Shown here: piece after piece, positions 1 through 11,635 of the stretch
Layout: each line of letters begins with the position of its first letter
Position numbering within the stretch: the stretch's first letter is position 1
Assembly (NCBI GenBank): GCA_963678705.1
Contig: OY783205.1
Span: 10,912,001 to 10,976,000, forward strand
Direction of reading: 5' to 3'
From: Panorpa germanica
Taxonomy: Eukaryota > Arthropoda > Insecta > Mecoptera > Panorpidae
Length of the DNA: 64,000 nucleotides
Notes under the pieces: model-generated
The model's database searches: none
What the model was told of the DNA's origin: nothing
Seen by the model: only the letters and a program-made list of their open reading frames with translations
Translations under genes and position numbers: made by a program

Positions 1-447
1 TTATAATGATAAAAATAACCTAACATTTAACACTATACTTTTATGCACAAACTACACTATTTACGTCTAAACAATAACTAGTATTACACCTAGCAATATA
101 GTTAAACTGATTCTAATTCTTAATGCCATTAACAACTAGTTAACACAACATTTTTTTGAATTTACCAATGACGCCATACACACTGTGTAAATCTACGTAT
201 CAGCCATTTTAACAATCACTTTCAGCATTCAATAGTTAGCGAACGCTTGGTGACCTGTTCTCTTAGACACTCCCTGTACATGCTGTAAGCGAACGGCTTA
301 GAGGGGTCTACAAGTTGTTTCAAAGCAGCGCTAGTAACATTTAAATATATCTTAATATTAGCAAAGTTCCTAACCTATTTGACAGAGTTCTTTATAATTA
401 TTATTTCTTACAAAGTAATTATATCTAATGCTAATTTATATTCCACA
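1..447 (-). repeat. 3' LTR of Gypsy copy 1 (partial)
   Basis: Matches 3791-4231 almost base for base, apart from small indels and substitutions. Its inner edge ends ...CCACA at 447, followed by a purine-rich tract on the minus strand (about 448-470, GGATAGGCCGAA) that fits a polypurine tract. The outer part lies beyond the window start. Confidence 0.88.
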
Positions 448-488
448 TTCGGCCTATCCTGACTAGTAACTGTCCTCAGTTGCTACAA

Positions 489-1478
489 TCATCCTGCCCA
501 TGGTTTCATCATATCTGCTAATGTAGAAGTCCTTATTGGTCCTTCACACTCTCCTGCTTTCTCTACGTCATAACGATCATTTCCTTTAATTTTCGTTATT
601 TTGTATGGTCCTAAAAATTTAGCTTTAACTTTAGCTCCTGTTGCAAATTGTGTACGTTGTACAGCCACTAAACTGTTCAGTGTATACTTTCTTGGTGCTT
701 TACATTTTCTATTGTAGCTAGTCCTGTTTTCTTGCTGAATTTTTAGAATATTATCTTTAGCCTCTTCTCTCAGCTTCTCACGTTTATCTACAAACTCATT
801 TTGTATTTCTTCTGTAATCAAATCTATTAATTTTATGTCTTGTTTGGTTTTCATTTTAACCCCAATCATCAATTCAAATGGTGTCATTTTAATACCTTTT
901 TGATAAGTACTGTTTAGCATTAACTGTAGTTAACTTACATGTAAATACCACTTACTAGGATCTGTTAGGGCTAACTTCGTTAACACAGGTACAATAATTC
1001 CATTTATTCGTTCCACCTGGCCATTACCCGGTGGTACTCCTGTAGTTATTTCCACATGTTCAATGTTTTCTGCAGTACAATAATCTTTGAAATCTGTTGA
1101 AGTAAAAGCTGTACCCCTGTCAGAAATTAACCTTCTTGGGTTTCCGAATACTTCTGCTATCACTTTCAATTTCTGTAATACTTCATCAGTGCCTGTTGAT
1201 TTAGTAGGAAACAACCAAACAAATTTTGTAAAAGCATCTACTATAACGAGAATATGTTTATACTTTTTGCTTGTTGTTTGTAAAGGTCCTAAATGATCTG
1301 TATGCCATGTGTCTAAAGGTAAACCTACCTTAGGTATAGAGTTTAAGTATCCTTCTAATTTACCTACTTTTCTACTTGCTAGTATACATTCTATGCAATT
1401 ATCTATACAGTTTTTAATTTTTTCAGCTAAATCATTGATCCAAAATTCTCTGTTAATTATTTCTTGACATTTATGCAA
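489..1478 (-). pseudogene. Gypsy integrase (core and C-terminal domain), in-frame stop
   Basis: The upper part (1478-930) carries the end of an HHCC zinc-binding region and the integrase catalytic core: DTWHTDHLGPL, then ISDRGTAFTS, then GNGQVERING give the D, D and E with normal spacing. The lower part (920-489) is the C-terminal domain with a GPYKITKIKG chromatin-interaction-like stretch. The two parts are in the same frame, separated by one TAA at about 930, so this is one integrase interrupted by a nonsense codon. Another in-frame stop near 1515 separates it from the upstream pol segment, in the middle of the zinc region. Integrase would insert the cDNA into the chromosome; this copy looks inactive. 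Confidence 0.87.
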
Positions 1479-1514
1479 TCCACAATGTCCTATGTCGTGT
1501 GCTTTAAGTATTAT

Positions 1515-2369
1515 TTATGATTGCATGTTACTTGGTACTACTAACAGCTTTTGATCGTCTTTTAACCTGTATAATAATTCATTTTCTATTATATACTTCC
1601 CTGCATAGTTCTTTGCTTGTATCGTCCTCTTCGGCTTCGGAAAATGCTTGACTGCGTTGACCTTGTCCTTAGAGGGACGAACAGTGCCTTGTTTAATTAC
1701 ATAACCTAGGTCGTTCATTTCCTGGGCTGCCTGTATGACATCCTTTTCTAACCCTTCATCCAGCTGCTCTTGAACATCTAGTCGATCTGCAGGTGGTAGT
1801 TTAAGTGGCCTAGAAAATATGGGAGTATCATTTTTCAATGTAATTGTCATTTCACTTTCAGAGTTGAGTAACTCTTTTCGTTTGTCATTGTCCACTAACT
1901 CGTGTATTTTATTAACAACAATTTTATCGTTTATATGAGATAAGTCTAGTTCACTTTCTTTATCACCATTGTCTATTTTTAATGTCATTAATTGTTTAAC
2001 TTCACTTTCATTTTCATCTTTATCGTTATAAAGTTTATGAAATTTAACACCTGTGTTATCAATAATCACTCTAGCTTTAGCTATAATGTCCAAACCTATC
2101 ACCATGCTCATATGCATCGCCTGTGATGGTAACACTTCAAATTAACTAGCGTAATGTTCTGAATAAATTTCAACGTCCAATCTTATTTTACCTAAAGAAT
2201 TTACTCGAGAGTTTGACAAACCGCGCATTGTTATAACAGAGTCATATAATTTAACATTCTTTAATGTTTTAAAATAGTCTTCGCGCACTGCTGATAAATC
2301 ACTACCAGTATCTATTAAAGCGTTTACATAACTGCTTTTATTAATACAAATTGATTTTATCATTTCCAC
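1515..2369 (-). pseudogene. Gypsy protease plus remnant of RT-RNase H
   Basis: The segment begins with an aspartic protease: ALIDTGSDLSAV gives the DTGS active site, followed by VITMRGLSNSRVNSLG and, after a stop at 2142, VIGLDIIAKA. After a linker comes FSRPLKLPPADRLDVQEQLD and DVIQAAQEMND, the start of a reverse transcriptase. It then jumps directly to RPSKDKVNAVKHFPKPK, which belongs downstream of the RT palm. All catalytic RT motifs are therefore missing. The same junction exists in the copy at 33-37 kb, so the deletion predates both insertions. The related copy has TAT where this one has the stop at 2142. Confidence 0.82.
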
Positions 2370-3287
2370 TCACATAACATTATGCTCCGATTTAACAGTT
2401 TTTATTTTAGTTTTACAGTTTCGACTAACATGTCCATAATAACCACAAGTAAAACATTTGTAACCCTTGTCTTTATCTGGACACACTTTAGATGAGTGTG
2501 ATAACGAACCACAATTAAAACATTTAATCTTCTCACCTGTTGTCTCAGTTTTTGTTTTGATACCTGACCCTGATCTCCTATCATAGTCCTGACTATCCAT
2601 TTTCATTTTTTCATATTGTTCAAGCTTACGCCTAAGTTGTGCAATATTTTCAGCTCCATACAGTATTACTTTATTAGCTGTACTGTCACGAATACCTGCT
2701 ATAATATAATCTATAATAGCTGCTTCTTCGACATCTGCTTGTCGAGCTATGTCTAAAATATCATAAACATATTGACGAAAAGTCTCCTCTGGTTTCTTCA
2801 ACCTTTGTTGAAGCATTTTGTGCACCTGTGCACTATTTAAACTCGTATCGAACTCATCGATCATATACGATTTAAATGTATCCCAGTTTATTATCCTGGT
2901 TTCAAAATTGACAAATTGTTTTGCGGTATCAGTTAACAATCTGGCATACAAATATCTGTATTTTGTATCTATTTCCGCCTGGTCACAGAAATCATCAAAT
3001 TGTTTGATCCATAATTTGACATTTTTAAGTCCATCATATTTAGGTAAAGCCAATTCTAAATCTAAAAACGTATAATTAGTTTTATTGACTGTTTCATTGT
3101 TTACAGACCTGCTATTCTGTTCTCCAACTTTGCTATTATACGAGTTCATTCTCGTTAATAATTCAGCACGATTTCCACGCTGACTTAGTCCAACGAAGCT
3201 AAGTTCTTGACGTAATTCTGCTACTGACAAGTTGTTTAATTCCTCCATCATTGTTATAGTTAGCACTGCTAACAGATTGAAGTGCAA
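2370..3287 (-). CDS. Gypsy Gag with SAP-like N-terminus and two zinc knuckles
   Basis: 305 residues. The N-terminus (about residues 12-50) reads LSVAELRQELSFVGLSQRG then NRAELLTRM, which looks like a SAP motif, a helix-extension-helix fold that usually binds DNA. The middle (about 75-230) is a capsid-like helical region with WIKQFDDFCDQA and TFRQYVYDILDIA. The C-terminus has two CCHC knuckles, CFNCGSLSHSSKVC and CFTCGYYGHVSRNC, expected for RNA packaging. The ORF ends at a TGA exactly where the frame runs on into protease; the sister copy reads through. Gag assembles the particle. The start chosen is an ATG with a second Met 13 codons on; either is possible. Confidence 0.85.
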   Translation of the reverse strand: MHFNLLAVLTITMMEELNNLSVAELRQELSFVGLSQRGNRAELLTRMNSYNSKVGEQNSRSVNNETVNKTNYTFLDLELALPKYDGLKNVKLWIKQFDDFCDQAEIDTKYRYLYARLLTDTAKQFVNFETRIINWDTFKSYMIDEFDTSLNSAQVHKMLQQRLKKPEETFRQYVYDILDIARQADVEEAAIIDYIIAGIRDSTANKVILYGAENIAQLRRKLEQYEKMKMDSQDYDRRSGSGIKTKTETTGEKIKCFNCGSLSHSSKVCPDKDKGYKCFTCGYYGHVSRNCKTKIKTVKSEHNVM

Positions 3288-3448
3288 TTATTTTAACGAG
3301 TAAATTGTACGCACCTGGAAGTTAAGAGTATTCTTGACTGAATAAACTAGGTTTCCTTATCTGTTGGTCAATAGTTCTGGTTCAAAGGTTAAGAATATTC
3401 TTGACTGAATAAACTTGGTTTTTCCTTTATCCCGGTTGAGCCCCCAAG
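3288..3448 (-). promoter_or_regulatory. Leader with primer-binding site and internal repeat (Gypsy copy 1)
   Basis: Directly inside the 5' LTR the minus strand reads TTGGGGGCTCAACCGGGAT (about 3430-3447), a tRNA 3'-end complement resembling the tRNA-Pro type primer-binding site, though not an exact match. Between it and gag is a short tandem duplication of a unit containing AAGAATATTCTTGACTG, a 12-bp palindrome AAGAATATTCTT plus flank. The sister element has three such units. Role unknown; packaging or enhancer function is conceivable. Confidence 0.6.
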
Positions 3449-4231
3449 TGTGGGGGTGACAAATAATCCTATTCTTGTTGACGTTTCCAATTGTGAGTCT
3501 ACCTTACACCCTATAGCTGTTTTGATCTTATTTCAATCCTTAAGTTGAGCCCCAAATACAATTTAGCTTATTAAAAATAAAGTTAACAAATAACTTTTGT
3601 TTAATAATAGTTCATTTAATTATTACTCAAAGAAAACAATTATATTACAAAAATGTTAATATATCAAAATAGTTAACAATAATATTATCACTAGATTATA
3701 TGCAATGCTTAGGTTTGAAGACCTTTCAATGATTGCATATCACAAAGTAACGCGTAGTATAAATAGTACATAGTTTTCATTCACAACGTTTATAATGATA
3801 AAAATAACATTTAACACTATACTTTTATGCACAAACTACACTATTTACGTCTAAACAATAACTAATATTACACCTAGCAATATAGTTAAACTAATTATAA
3901 TTCTCAATGCCATTAACAACTAGTTAACACAACATTTTTCTGAATTTACCAATGACGCCATACACACTGTGTAAATCTACGTATCAGCCATTTTAACAAT
4001 CACTTTCAGCATTCAATAGTTAGCGAACGCTTGGTGACCTGTTCTCTTAGACACTCCCTGTACATGCTGTAAGCGAACGGCTTAGAGGGGTCTACAAGTT
4101 GTTTCAAAGCAGCGCTAGTAACATTTAAATATATCTTAATATTAGCAAAGTTCCTAACCTATTCGACAGAGTTCTTTATAATTATTATTTCTTACAAACT
4201 AATTATATCTAATCCTAAATTATATCCTACA
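3449..4231 (-). repeat. 5' LTR of Gypsy copy 1 (complete)
   Basis: 783 bp, starting TGTGGGGGTGAC and ending CCTACA on the plus strand, so TG...CA ends. Two solo LTRs in this window (22412-23009 and 43742-44253) share both ends and stretches such as AGAGGGGTCCACAA and the GTTGACGTTTCCAATTG start, with internal differences, so at least three LTR versions of the family exist here. Confidence 0.88.
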
Positions 4232-5059
4232 TTTATGTATATATATTTCAGTGAGGAATGTAGAGCAGGGATTGTCTTGTAGTAAAATAAATAATGAACG
4301 ATAATCAGATGTCTTCTGGTGGGGATAACAGGAAGAATAATAAAATAATAGGCACATCTTTAAATTTAAATTAGAATTATTAGGTCAATTGTGCAAATAC
4401 TTTTAGATCATAGATGGTGCTAATGTTGGTGGGGTTTTAAGTATATATTCAAAAAATTATATTTACTGATTAACTCTATGAAGTAACAAAAATGAATAAA
4501 ATATTTTGTATTTTCCAAATAGCAAATAGATTTGTAAAAGTTTTCAAATAAAATATAAAATTCTATACTTTTAAAGATATTTAAATAAAAAATAGAAAAT
4601 ATTTATTTACTATTATGTATTTGCATTTTGAGTATATGTATTAGAAAAACGCACATCTCTGAACATATCTATAATATAAAGTATAGCACAGGCCTAATAA
4701 ATATTAAAATTAAATCTAATTACGTAATTCGTAATAGAATGTTTGCAAAGTAACCAAAAGTACACTAATAACCAAAATAGAGATATTCCATATTTATCTA
4801 AATTATGTGAAAAAATATAATGGAAAAAATTCTCGGACGGAATTTATAAAAAAAAAAAAAAAAAATTGCAAAATCATTATAGATAATTTTGCCATTTGCG
4901 ATCAAAAGATCGAGAAACCATTAGGAATAAAGCTATAAAGAACAAGATTGCTGGAGATGCAGTAACTTTAATTAAGATTAAAATTATTAATAAATGGGCT
5001 AAAGTAAAAACTACTTTAATTATTAGCTATACTAAAAAGAATCACAGTTTACATCGAGT
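4232..5059. other. AT-rich spacer without gene
   Basis: No open frame with recognisable content. Contains an A-run near 4849-4865 and simple AT-rich sequence. The ORF at 4896-5159 has no recognisable domain and low-complexity ends. Confidence 0.6.
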
Positions 5060-5255
5060 CTTCTTGGTGAGCGCACGTATTTACAATAAACAAAACAATA
5101 AAATAAATAGTGATCTTTTTTTTTTTGCAAATTATAATATTTTTTTTTTTTTTTCGTGATTTATTTTTATTTAAATTATAATTTATATTATTATTAAGTG
5201 TTATTAATAAGAAGTGAAGTAACTTCTATTTAATTATCACTGGTTAATTAACAAT

Positions 5256-6683
5256 ATGGATATGGAGGTTGAACCTCCCGATAAAAATCGGAACAATAAA
5301 AACAACTCTGTGACTAACAAATCATTTGCTACAGATAAAACATCCAGTGATATAACAGAAAACTTAAATAACAATAGTGACAATGTTAAAAAAATATTTA
5401 ATAATTTATACAACACAGAAACAAAATATGACTCGTATAAAGTAATGATAGTTAAAAATAATAGTGATGGAAATACATTTTTTAGTTCTCTTAAATTAGC
5501 AGAAATAATTTGTAAAATTAGCAATAAATCTAATATAATAGAAATTAAAAAAGTGGGAAGAAATAGAGTAATCGTTCAATGTGCTAATGCAATACTAGCT
5601 AACGAAATTACCAAATCAACATTGCTGAAAAACAATGGGTATGAAGCGTTTATCCCATTTTACTGGTGCACAAAAGTAGCTATTATAAAAGGTGTTGATA
5701 TTGAATATTCGGAAGATACAATTTTAAATAATATAGAGTGTCCACCTTTTAAAGTAACGAGAGTGCAAAGGTTAAATCGAAAACTATGAGTTGACGGAGC
5801 TATAAAATATGAACCCAGTACAACAGTGAAATTATTCTTTGAAGGACTTGCTATTCCTGCTTATGTTTACATGTGGAGAGTGAGACGAGCATGTGAACCA
5901 TTTGTACAACAGACGATACAATGTTATAATTGTTTTAAATTTGGACATGCAGCCACAAAATGTAGAGCAAAAGTAGCAAAATGTAAATTCTGCGGAAGTG
6001 AAGATCATTTACGTACTGCATGCACATCTCCTAATCCGACATGCATAAATTGTAAACTTAACCACGAGGCTACAGACAATGAATGTCCTGAAAAAAAAAG
6101 ACAAATCAAGATAAAAGATCTCATGGCCCAACACAATCTCAGTTTTTATGATGCAAAATTAGAATTAACAGAAAAAAATACAGACTATTTATACTCAGTA
6201 AGAACTCAAAACTCTTTTGAAGCTCTAAACTACAATGAGACTTTTCCCAATATCACTAATAAATACAATAGTATCAACATAATTCCAACATACAAACCAA
6301 ACCCTTTAACCAGAAGAACCAATACCAGAGTGCATAAATCCAATACAGGTAACTCATTACAAAGATCTTACAGTCAACCACAACCTACGACATCCACTAA
6401 AGAAATACTTCCAAAAAGAAGAAGAGAAGAAAAGAAACCTAACAATGAAGAAAGTGACACATTCCTTATGAAAACTAATCAAGAAAAAAACAGAAAGCAA
6501 ATCAACCAAGAGAAACCTGATATTACAATGGAAAATTATGATAATGATACCTGCTATAAATCAATATATAATAAAAATAATGATGACAAAATTAAAGATA
6601 CAAACAAAGACCCTAATATTACATCCCAATCTCTTAGAAGCTACAAGAAACAAATATCTAGTGTACAATGGCCAAACTCGTAA
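5256..6683 (+). pseudogene. I-like ORF1, nucleic-acid-binding Gag-like protein
   Basis: Residues 1-177 are polar and then fold-like (VIVQCANAILANEI, EAFIPFYWCTKVAIIKGVDI), resembling the RRM-type middle region of non-LTR ORF1 proteins. A TGA at 5787-5789 interrupts the frame, which continues without shift into WRVRRACEPF and three zinc knuckles: CYNCFKFGHAATKC, CKFCGSEDHLRTAC and CINCKLNHEATDNEC. A low-complexity Asn/Lys tail follows. The homologue at 25.3-26.7 kb reads through the equivalent position, so the stop is a lesion of this copy. ORF1 binds element RNA and is needed for transposition. Spacer to ORF2 is 199 bp. Confidence 0.86.
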
Positions 6684-6882
6684 GAAAACATCAATATATA
6701 AATTAAGTTTTATTTTTTAATAAAAACTCTATTCACATCACTAAACCAAATCGGTTATTAAATTTTACTAAAATATTAAATCAACAACAATTATATAAAC
6801 ATAAAGAAAAAATAAAATATATAAATAAATCGAAAAACAAGACACCAGATATAAAAATTAATCATTAATTAAAACAGTTAAA

Positions 6883-9800
6883 ATGATAAATTTTATTCAA
6901 TGGAATTGCAGAGGAGTCAGATATATTAAAGAGGAACTACAACATATGTTACAGAAGCATAACATACATATATGCATACTATCAGAAACGTTTTTAACAA
7001 AAAATCTCAATTTCAACATCAAAGGTTATTTTATTGAAAGAGAAGATAGGATACAGAATACAAACTATAATCCCCACGGGGGTGTTGCTACCTTGATTCA
7101 TAAATCTATAAAATATAAACGAGTAATGCTAAATAACCCATTTAATTCGGTCGAAATAGCTGGAATAATTTTAACACATAACGAAACTGATGTAATATGT
7201 TTTTTATCAATCTATGCTAAACCGAATCATAAACTATCTAATTCTAATTGGTCACAGATAAAACAACAAATAGATGTTCCTGTTATACTTGCTGGAGATT
7301 TTAACGCGACTAATCTTGCTTGGGATATAAATTGTCCAGGTAGTCAGTATGAAGGTAACGAATTGTTAGATTTCATAGAAAACGAAAATCTAAATATTAT
7401 CAACGATGATAAACCAACTAGAGTAAGCAATCTCAGTACAAGGGACAGTATATTGGATCTCACATTGGTATCAATGACGTTAACACAACAAATTACTTCG
7501 TGGCAAGTTCTTGCAGATAGCTTAGGTAGTGATCACTACCCAATTTTTTTCTGTTTGAATGACTATAATAAAGACCGTTACCGTACATCTGAATATTTAA
7601 CGAGGAGAAATTTCCGAAAAGCAGATTGGGAGAAATATAGCCTTGAAATAGAAAGCAGAATTTCAAACCTTAGCACAAATGGAATCACAAGTAATCCCCA
7701 AGATGTTGAAAACAAATACAACCAATTTAGAGATGTTATTAATAATTCGGCAGACATACATATCCCATCTACCAGATTGTATAACATAACTCCTAATAAA
7801 ATAAAACCGTCTTGGTGGGACACAGAGTGCAATAAAATGATAGCTCAAAGAAAATTAGCACTAACTATTTTTAATAAAAACATGACAATGGCGAATTATT
7901 TAAATTATAAAAAACATCAAGCTAAAACCAGACGATATTTTAGAGCCAGAAAAAAAATAGAATGGCAAAATTTCTGCGAGAATTTAAACCCAAACACAAC
8001 AACCAACATTGTCTGGAATAATATAAGAAAAATTAACAATAAAAGCTATAGTACTAAAAGGATAAGTGATAATGAAAATTTAATAGAAGAATTCATTAAA
8101 AAAAAATTTCCACAGAACAACAATTTAAATATTACTACCACCACCATCGTAAAAGATAATTTTCTAGATAATAACATAAATAAAAATGAAGTAAATTTCG
8201 CGTTAAATCATAATAAAAACAGTAGGACAGGATTTGATAGAATAAATTACAAAATGATACAAAACTTACCTGACAATGCAATAAATCATCTTACACAAAT
8301 ATATAATCTGTCATTAAACACTGCTGATATACCATTAGACTGGAAAAAACATATCGTTGTTCCTATATTAAAAACAGGAAAAGATCCAAACAAAGAAGAA
8401 TCATTCAGACCAATTACTTTACTATCATGTATGGGCAAAACTATGGAATCCATCATCAAAAACAGACTGGAGTGGTATCTCGAACATCATAAAAGATTAC
8501 CTGAGTTACAATTTGCGTTTAGAAAAACAAGAAGTACGCAGCATAACTTAAACATATTGAATATCGATATTCAAAGAACATACAGTAAAAATCATTATAT
8601 GATAGCTGCTTTCATTGACATTGAAGCTGCTTATGACAATGTTAATCTAAAAATATTAAAAGAAAAAGTAGAAAACATAGGCATATCTTCCAAAATATCC
8701 AACTGGATTATAAACTACTTCCAAAATAGAGAAATAACAGTTAGATACAATAATAAGTTAACTCGTCCTATACTATGTAATCACGGAATTCCACAAGGCT
8801 CAATATTATCTCCCTTATTATTCAACATATACACAGAAAAGTTAACAACATTATCAGATAACAACACAACAGTACTGATGTATGCAGATGACATGGTTAT
8901 TTATAGTATGGGCCATACACAAGATATAGCTCAAAACAGATTACAATCGAAATTAAGAAAACTAGATATTTTACTAAAGGAAATCAAATTAAATATATCG
9001 GCAGAAAAAAGTAAAATAGTTATATTTACAAGGCATAGAATAAACTGCAGTCCAAAAATAACCATCAGAAATAAAAATATAACTGTTAGTTCAAATACCA
9101 AATTTCTGGGTATATTCTTTGATACGAAAAGCACTTGGGCGAAAGAAATTGCACATATTATTAACAAATGTCAAAAAGGCTTAAATTTGATGCGATGTAT
9201 AGCAGGATACAAATGGGGCGCACACCCAACAACCTTAATAAAAATATATAAAGCTATTGTTAGACCGCATATTGACTATTCTAGTACTATGATCTGCACC
9301 GCAAATAACTCAAGATTAAAAAAAATTGAAATTATACAAAACAAATGTTTAAGAATAATATTAGGTGCAATGGTTTCAACACCAATCCAAATCCTCAACT
9401 ATCAAACTAATATTCCTCCGGTAAATATCAGAATACAACAAATATCAGACAGTTTCTTTTGTAAAAACAGACATAACTCATGTGGCCCCTTAAATACAAG
9501 ATTATCTAAACTATATGTTCTTTATAATAAACCATATTGGACAACTCATAAAAAACCGGCACTTTTAACTAGTTTTGATAGATATAATAACTTGAACTTA
9601 GAGGTACACAACATTATACCTTTTTTCAAATTTCCATTAGAAATAAGCATGACAAAAATACATACAGAAATAAATTTGTTCAAGAAGAATGACAGTAAGG
9701 AAATAACTTATCAAAAATATATGGAATATATAACAAAAGATGATATAAACTGGAGTATATGGTTTACCGATGGTTCATTCGAAAAAAACTCTAAAACTGG

Positions 9801-10612
9801 AGGAATTGGCATTTTCAATTATAATACAGATCAACAGTACAAATACAAACTTAACAACATCACAAATTCTTATAATACAGAAATAACAGCAATTATGAAA
9901 TTACTAGAAATAATACAAAAAACTGACAATAAAAATATATTAATCTTCACAGATTCTCGTAGTGTTTGTGTATCTTTAAATAACAATAAATTCAAAAACA
10001 ATAATAATAACAAAATATGTTCAATTAAAGAATATCTTTTAAAAATGGAAAAAAATGATATCAATGTTAAACTTATTTGGATTCCTGGACAAGTAGGCAT
10101 AAAAGGAAACGAAATGGCTGACAAACTGGCCAAAGAAGCTTGTGTAGATGGGGAAATAATCGAAATAAATTGGTCAATAAATGATTCCAAAAAAATAATT
10201 AAAGAAAATTGTATGGCAGAATGGCAGTATATATATAATGAGAAAAGTCAAAGTACTGGAAAAATTTTTTTTGCAGCGAATCAAAAAATTCCAACAACCA
10301 CATGGTTTTATTAAAAACCATTCACGAAGATATATTTCAACAAATTGTCGAATGAAATTTGGGCATTCTAGATGTCCAGCTCATCTATACAAAATAAATA
10401 TAAAAGACACACCAAATTGTAGATGTGGAGAAGAAGGTTCTTTGGACCATATAATTCTAGGGTGTCATCTTTTAGCATCAAAAATTGATAGACTTTTAAA
10501 TGATTTATATAATGTAGCACAGTTCCCAGTTAATATGTCCTGTTTAATGACAAGTGAAGCAACGGCGGAAATAGTAACAAACTTTGTGATAGAAAATAAT
10601 ATAGAAGTGTAA
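6883..10612 (+). pseudogene. I-like ORF2: endonuclease, reverse transcriptase, RNase H
   Basis: Frame 1 runs 1143 codons to 10314. Endonuclease: FIQWNCRGV, ILSETFL, LAGDFNATNLAW, SDHYPIF (about 6888-7560). Reverse transcriptase: AAFIDIEAAYDNV, GIPQGSILSPLLFNIY and VLMYADDMVIYS (about 8600-8900). RNase H: IWFTDGSFEKN, LIFTDSRSV and WIPGQVGIKGNEMADKLA (about 9757-10125). The frame then shifts near the A/T runs at 10259-10272 and resumes as 10238-10612, which holds CRCGEEGSLDHIILGC, the terminal zinc motif of this family. One frameshift thus separates the C-terminus. The enzyme nicks target DNA and primes reverse transcription there. The same RHxxxCPAHLYKI-to-finger block recurs in the minus-strand copy near 61 kb. 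Confidence 0.9.
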
Positions 10613-10849
10613 TTTAAGTTAGAATATTTTATTTAGTATGTATTTAATTTTAAGTTTAATTTTTTAAAAGAATCAATTTGTTTGTATTTATTAGAATAAT
10701 TATAATTTATATGTAAATTTTTATATAATTTTACAAATAAAACCAATGGCAAGAAGGCTGAATAAGCCAAAGCCTAAATAAAAAAAAAAAATAAAAAACT
10801 AAAGAGAATCCCGATGAAAACTTAACGATAAAGCTAGTACTTTCTACAG

Positions 10850-11197
10850 TTGATGTTTAGAATCATTCAACACTTAAATGACCATTTCAGTCTTCACAGT
10901 AAACCATCTATACGGCTGAGAGAAATGGAAAAATATGACGATAACTTGGTAGTGATAGTTTTCATAGACGAGCTAAACGACCCTCTTGGATGTACATTTA
11001 GGATGTACCAAGATCCTAATACAATGCATGAGGTCCTAGAGTTATTAGTACAAGATATGATAAACCCCGAAACCAATACTCTCGAGGAACACTATCCAAG
11101 TAACCCACTTAACCATCTTCCAGGACAAACATCTGACCAAACTAATGTCTGGAATAAAAAACTAAACCAACCTTTAAGTGGATGCAAAAGCATCTAA
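10850..11197 (+). CDS. Unrecognised ORF, possibly retrotransposon gag fragment
   Basis: 115 codons. The stretch VFIDELNDPLGCTFRMYQDP then NTMHEVLELLVQDMI resembles the capsid tail of LTR-element Gag proteins (a hydrophobic L-x-x-P-L segment, basic residue, then P-x-T-x-x-E-A/V-x-x-x-A-like helix). No zinc knuckle follows before the stop. It begins just after the A-rich tail of the I-like element and lacks neighbours of its own kind. It could equally be a chance ORF. Confidence 0.3.
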   Translation: MMFRIIQHLNDHFSLHSKPSIRLREMEKYDDNLVVIVFIDELNDPLGCTFRMYQDPNTMHEVLELLVQDMINPETNTLEEHYPSNPLNHLPGQTSDQTNVWNKKLNQPLSGCKSI

Positions 11198-11330
11198 ATA
11201 AGAAAAATTAACCAACAGCATATTGGATCTAATTTAAAAAAGCTCTAAAATATACATTTTAACCAACAGGAATTATATGAAGGCACTTAAACCTAATGTA
11301 AGCCATCAATAAAAAATATAGAATATCTTT

Positions 11331-11635
11331 CTACCTAAATAATTATGTGTAGTTAGTTTTAATTTAAAATCATTTCTTTGATTGAAATTTAATAACTAAA
11401 GTTAAATTCTATATATAGTCTTCATAAACTGCACCAAAAAATAATTTTAAAGAGTTCAAACACATCATCTTTTTATAAAAATATGTAATCTATTAACACG
11501 GAGTTATTAACTTTCTTTACGCAGATGTTTTTTTTCGATCACGCTGAATATTCGTGACTGTTTATTATATGAACATATATTCGTATTTACGTACATGTGT
11601 TTTAGACAGAAGTCGCATTACGTGGAACACTTGTA
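11331..11635 (-). repeat. Repeat block A (inverted copy) with esterase-like first exon
   Basis: Reverse complement of 32191-32515 at roughly 90 percent by eye, including CAAGTGTTCCACGTAATGCG, ACATCTGCGTAAA and AATTATTTTTTGGTGCAG. On the minus strand an ATG at 11468 begins a hydrophobic peptide (MMCLNSLKLFFGAVY) that matches the start of the carboxylesterase exon at 42592. It has no following exon here. Confidence 0.75.

Larger units (their letters stand above)
1..4231 (-). mobile_element. Gypsy-type LTR retrotransposon, RT-less copy 1
   Basis: Two directly repeated LTRs (1-447 and 3449-4231) bracket gag, protease and integrase coding on the minus strand. The left (3') LTR lacks its first roughly 340 bp because the window starts inside it. 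The whole gag-pol is in one reading frame from 3287 down to 489, broken only by stop codons near 2370, 2142, 1515 and 930; no frameshift is needed. The reverse transcriptase core, including any YxDD motif, is absent, so the copy cannot be autonomous. Order gag-PR-(RT remnant)-IN is that of Ty3/Gypsy elements. The TSD cannot be checked because the left flank is outside the window. Confidence 0.9.
5060..10798 (+). mobile_element. I-like non-LTR retrotransposon, near full length
   Basis: Two ORFs in the classic order: ORF1 with CCHC fingers (5256-6683), then ORF2 with AP-endonuclease, reverse transcriptase, RNase H and a terminal Cys/His motif (6883-10612). It ends in an A-rich tail GCCTAAATAAAAAAAAAAAT at about 10779-10798. 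An RNase H after the RT plus this finger arrangement favours the I group (I/Nimb-like) over Jockey. The 5' end is not defined; it lies somewhere between about 5060 and 5250. Damage is light: one stop in ORF1 and one frameshift late in ORF2. Relatives sit at 25303-26728 (ORF1 only) and 60650-63570 (ORF2 only). Confidence 0.87.
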
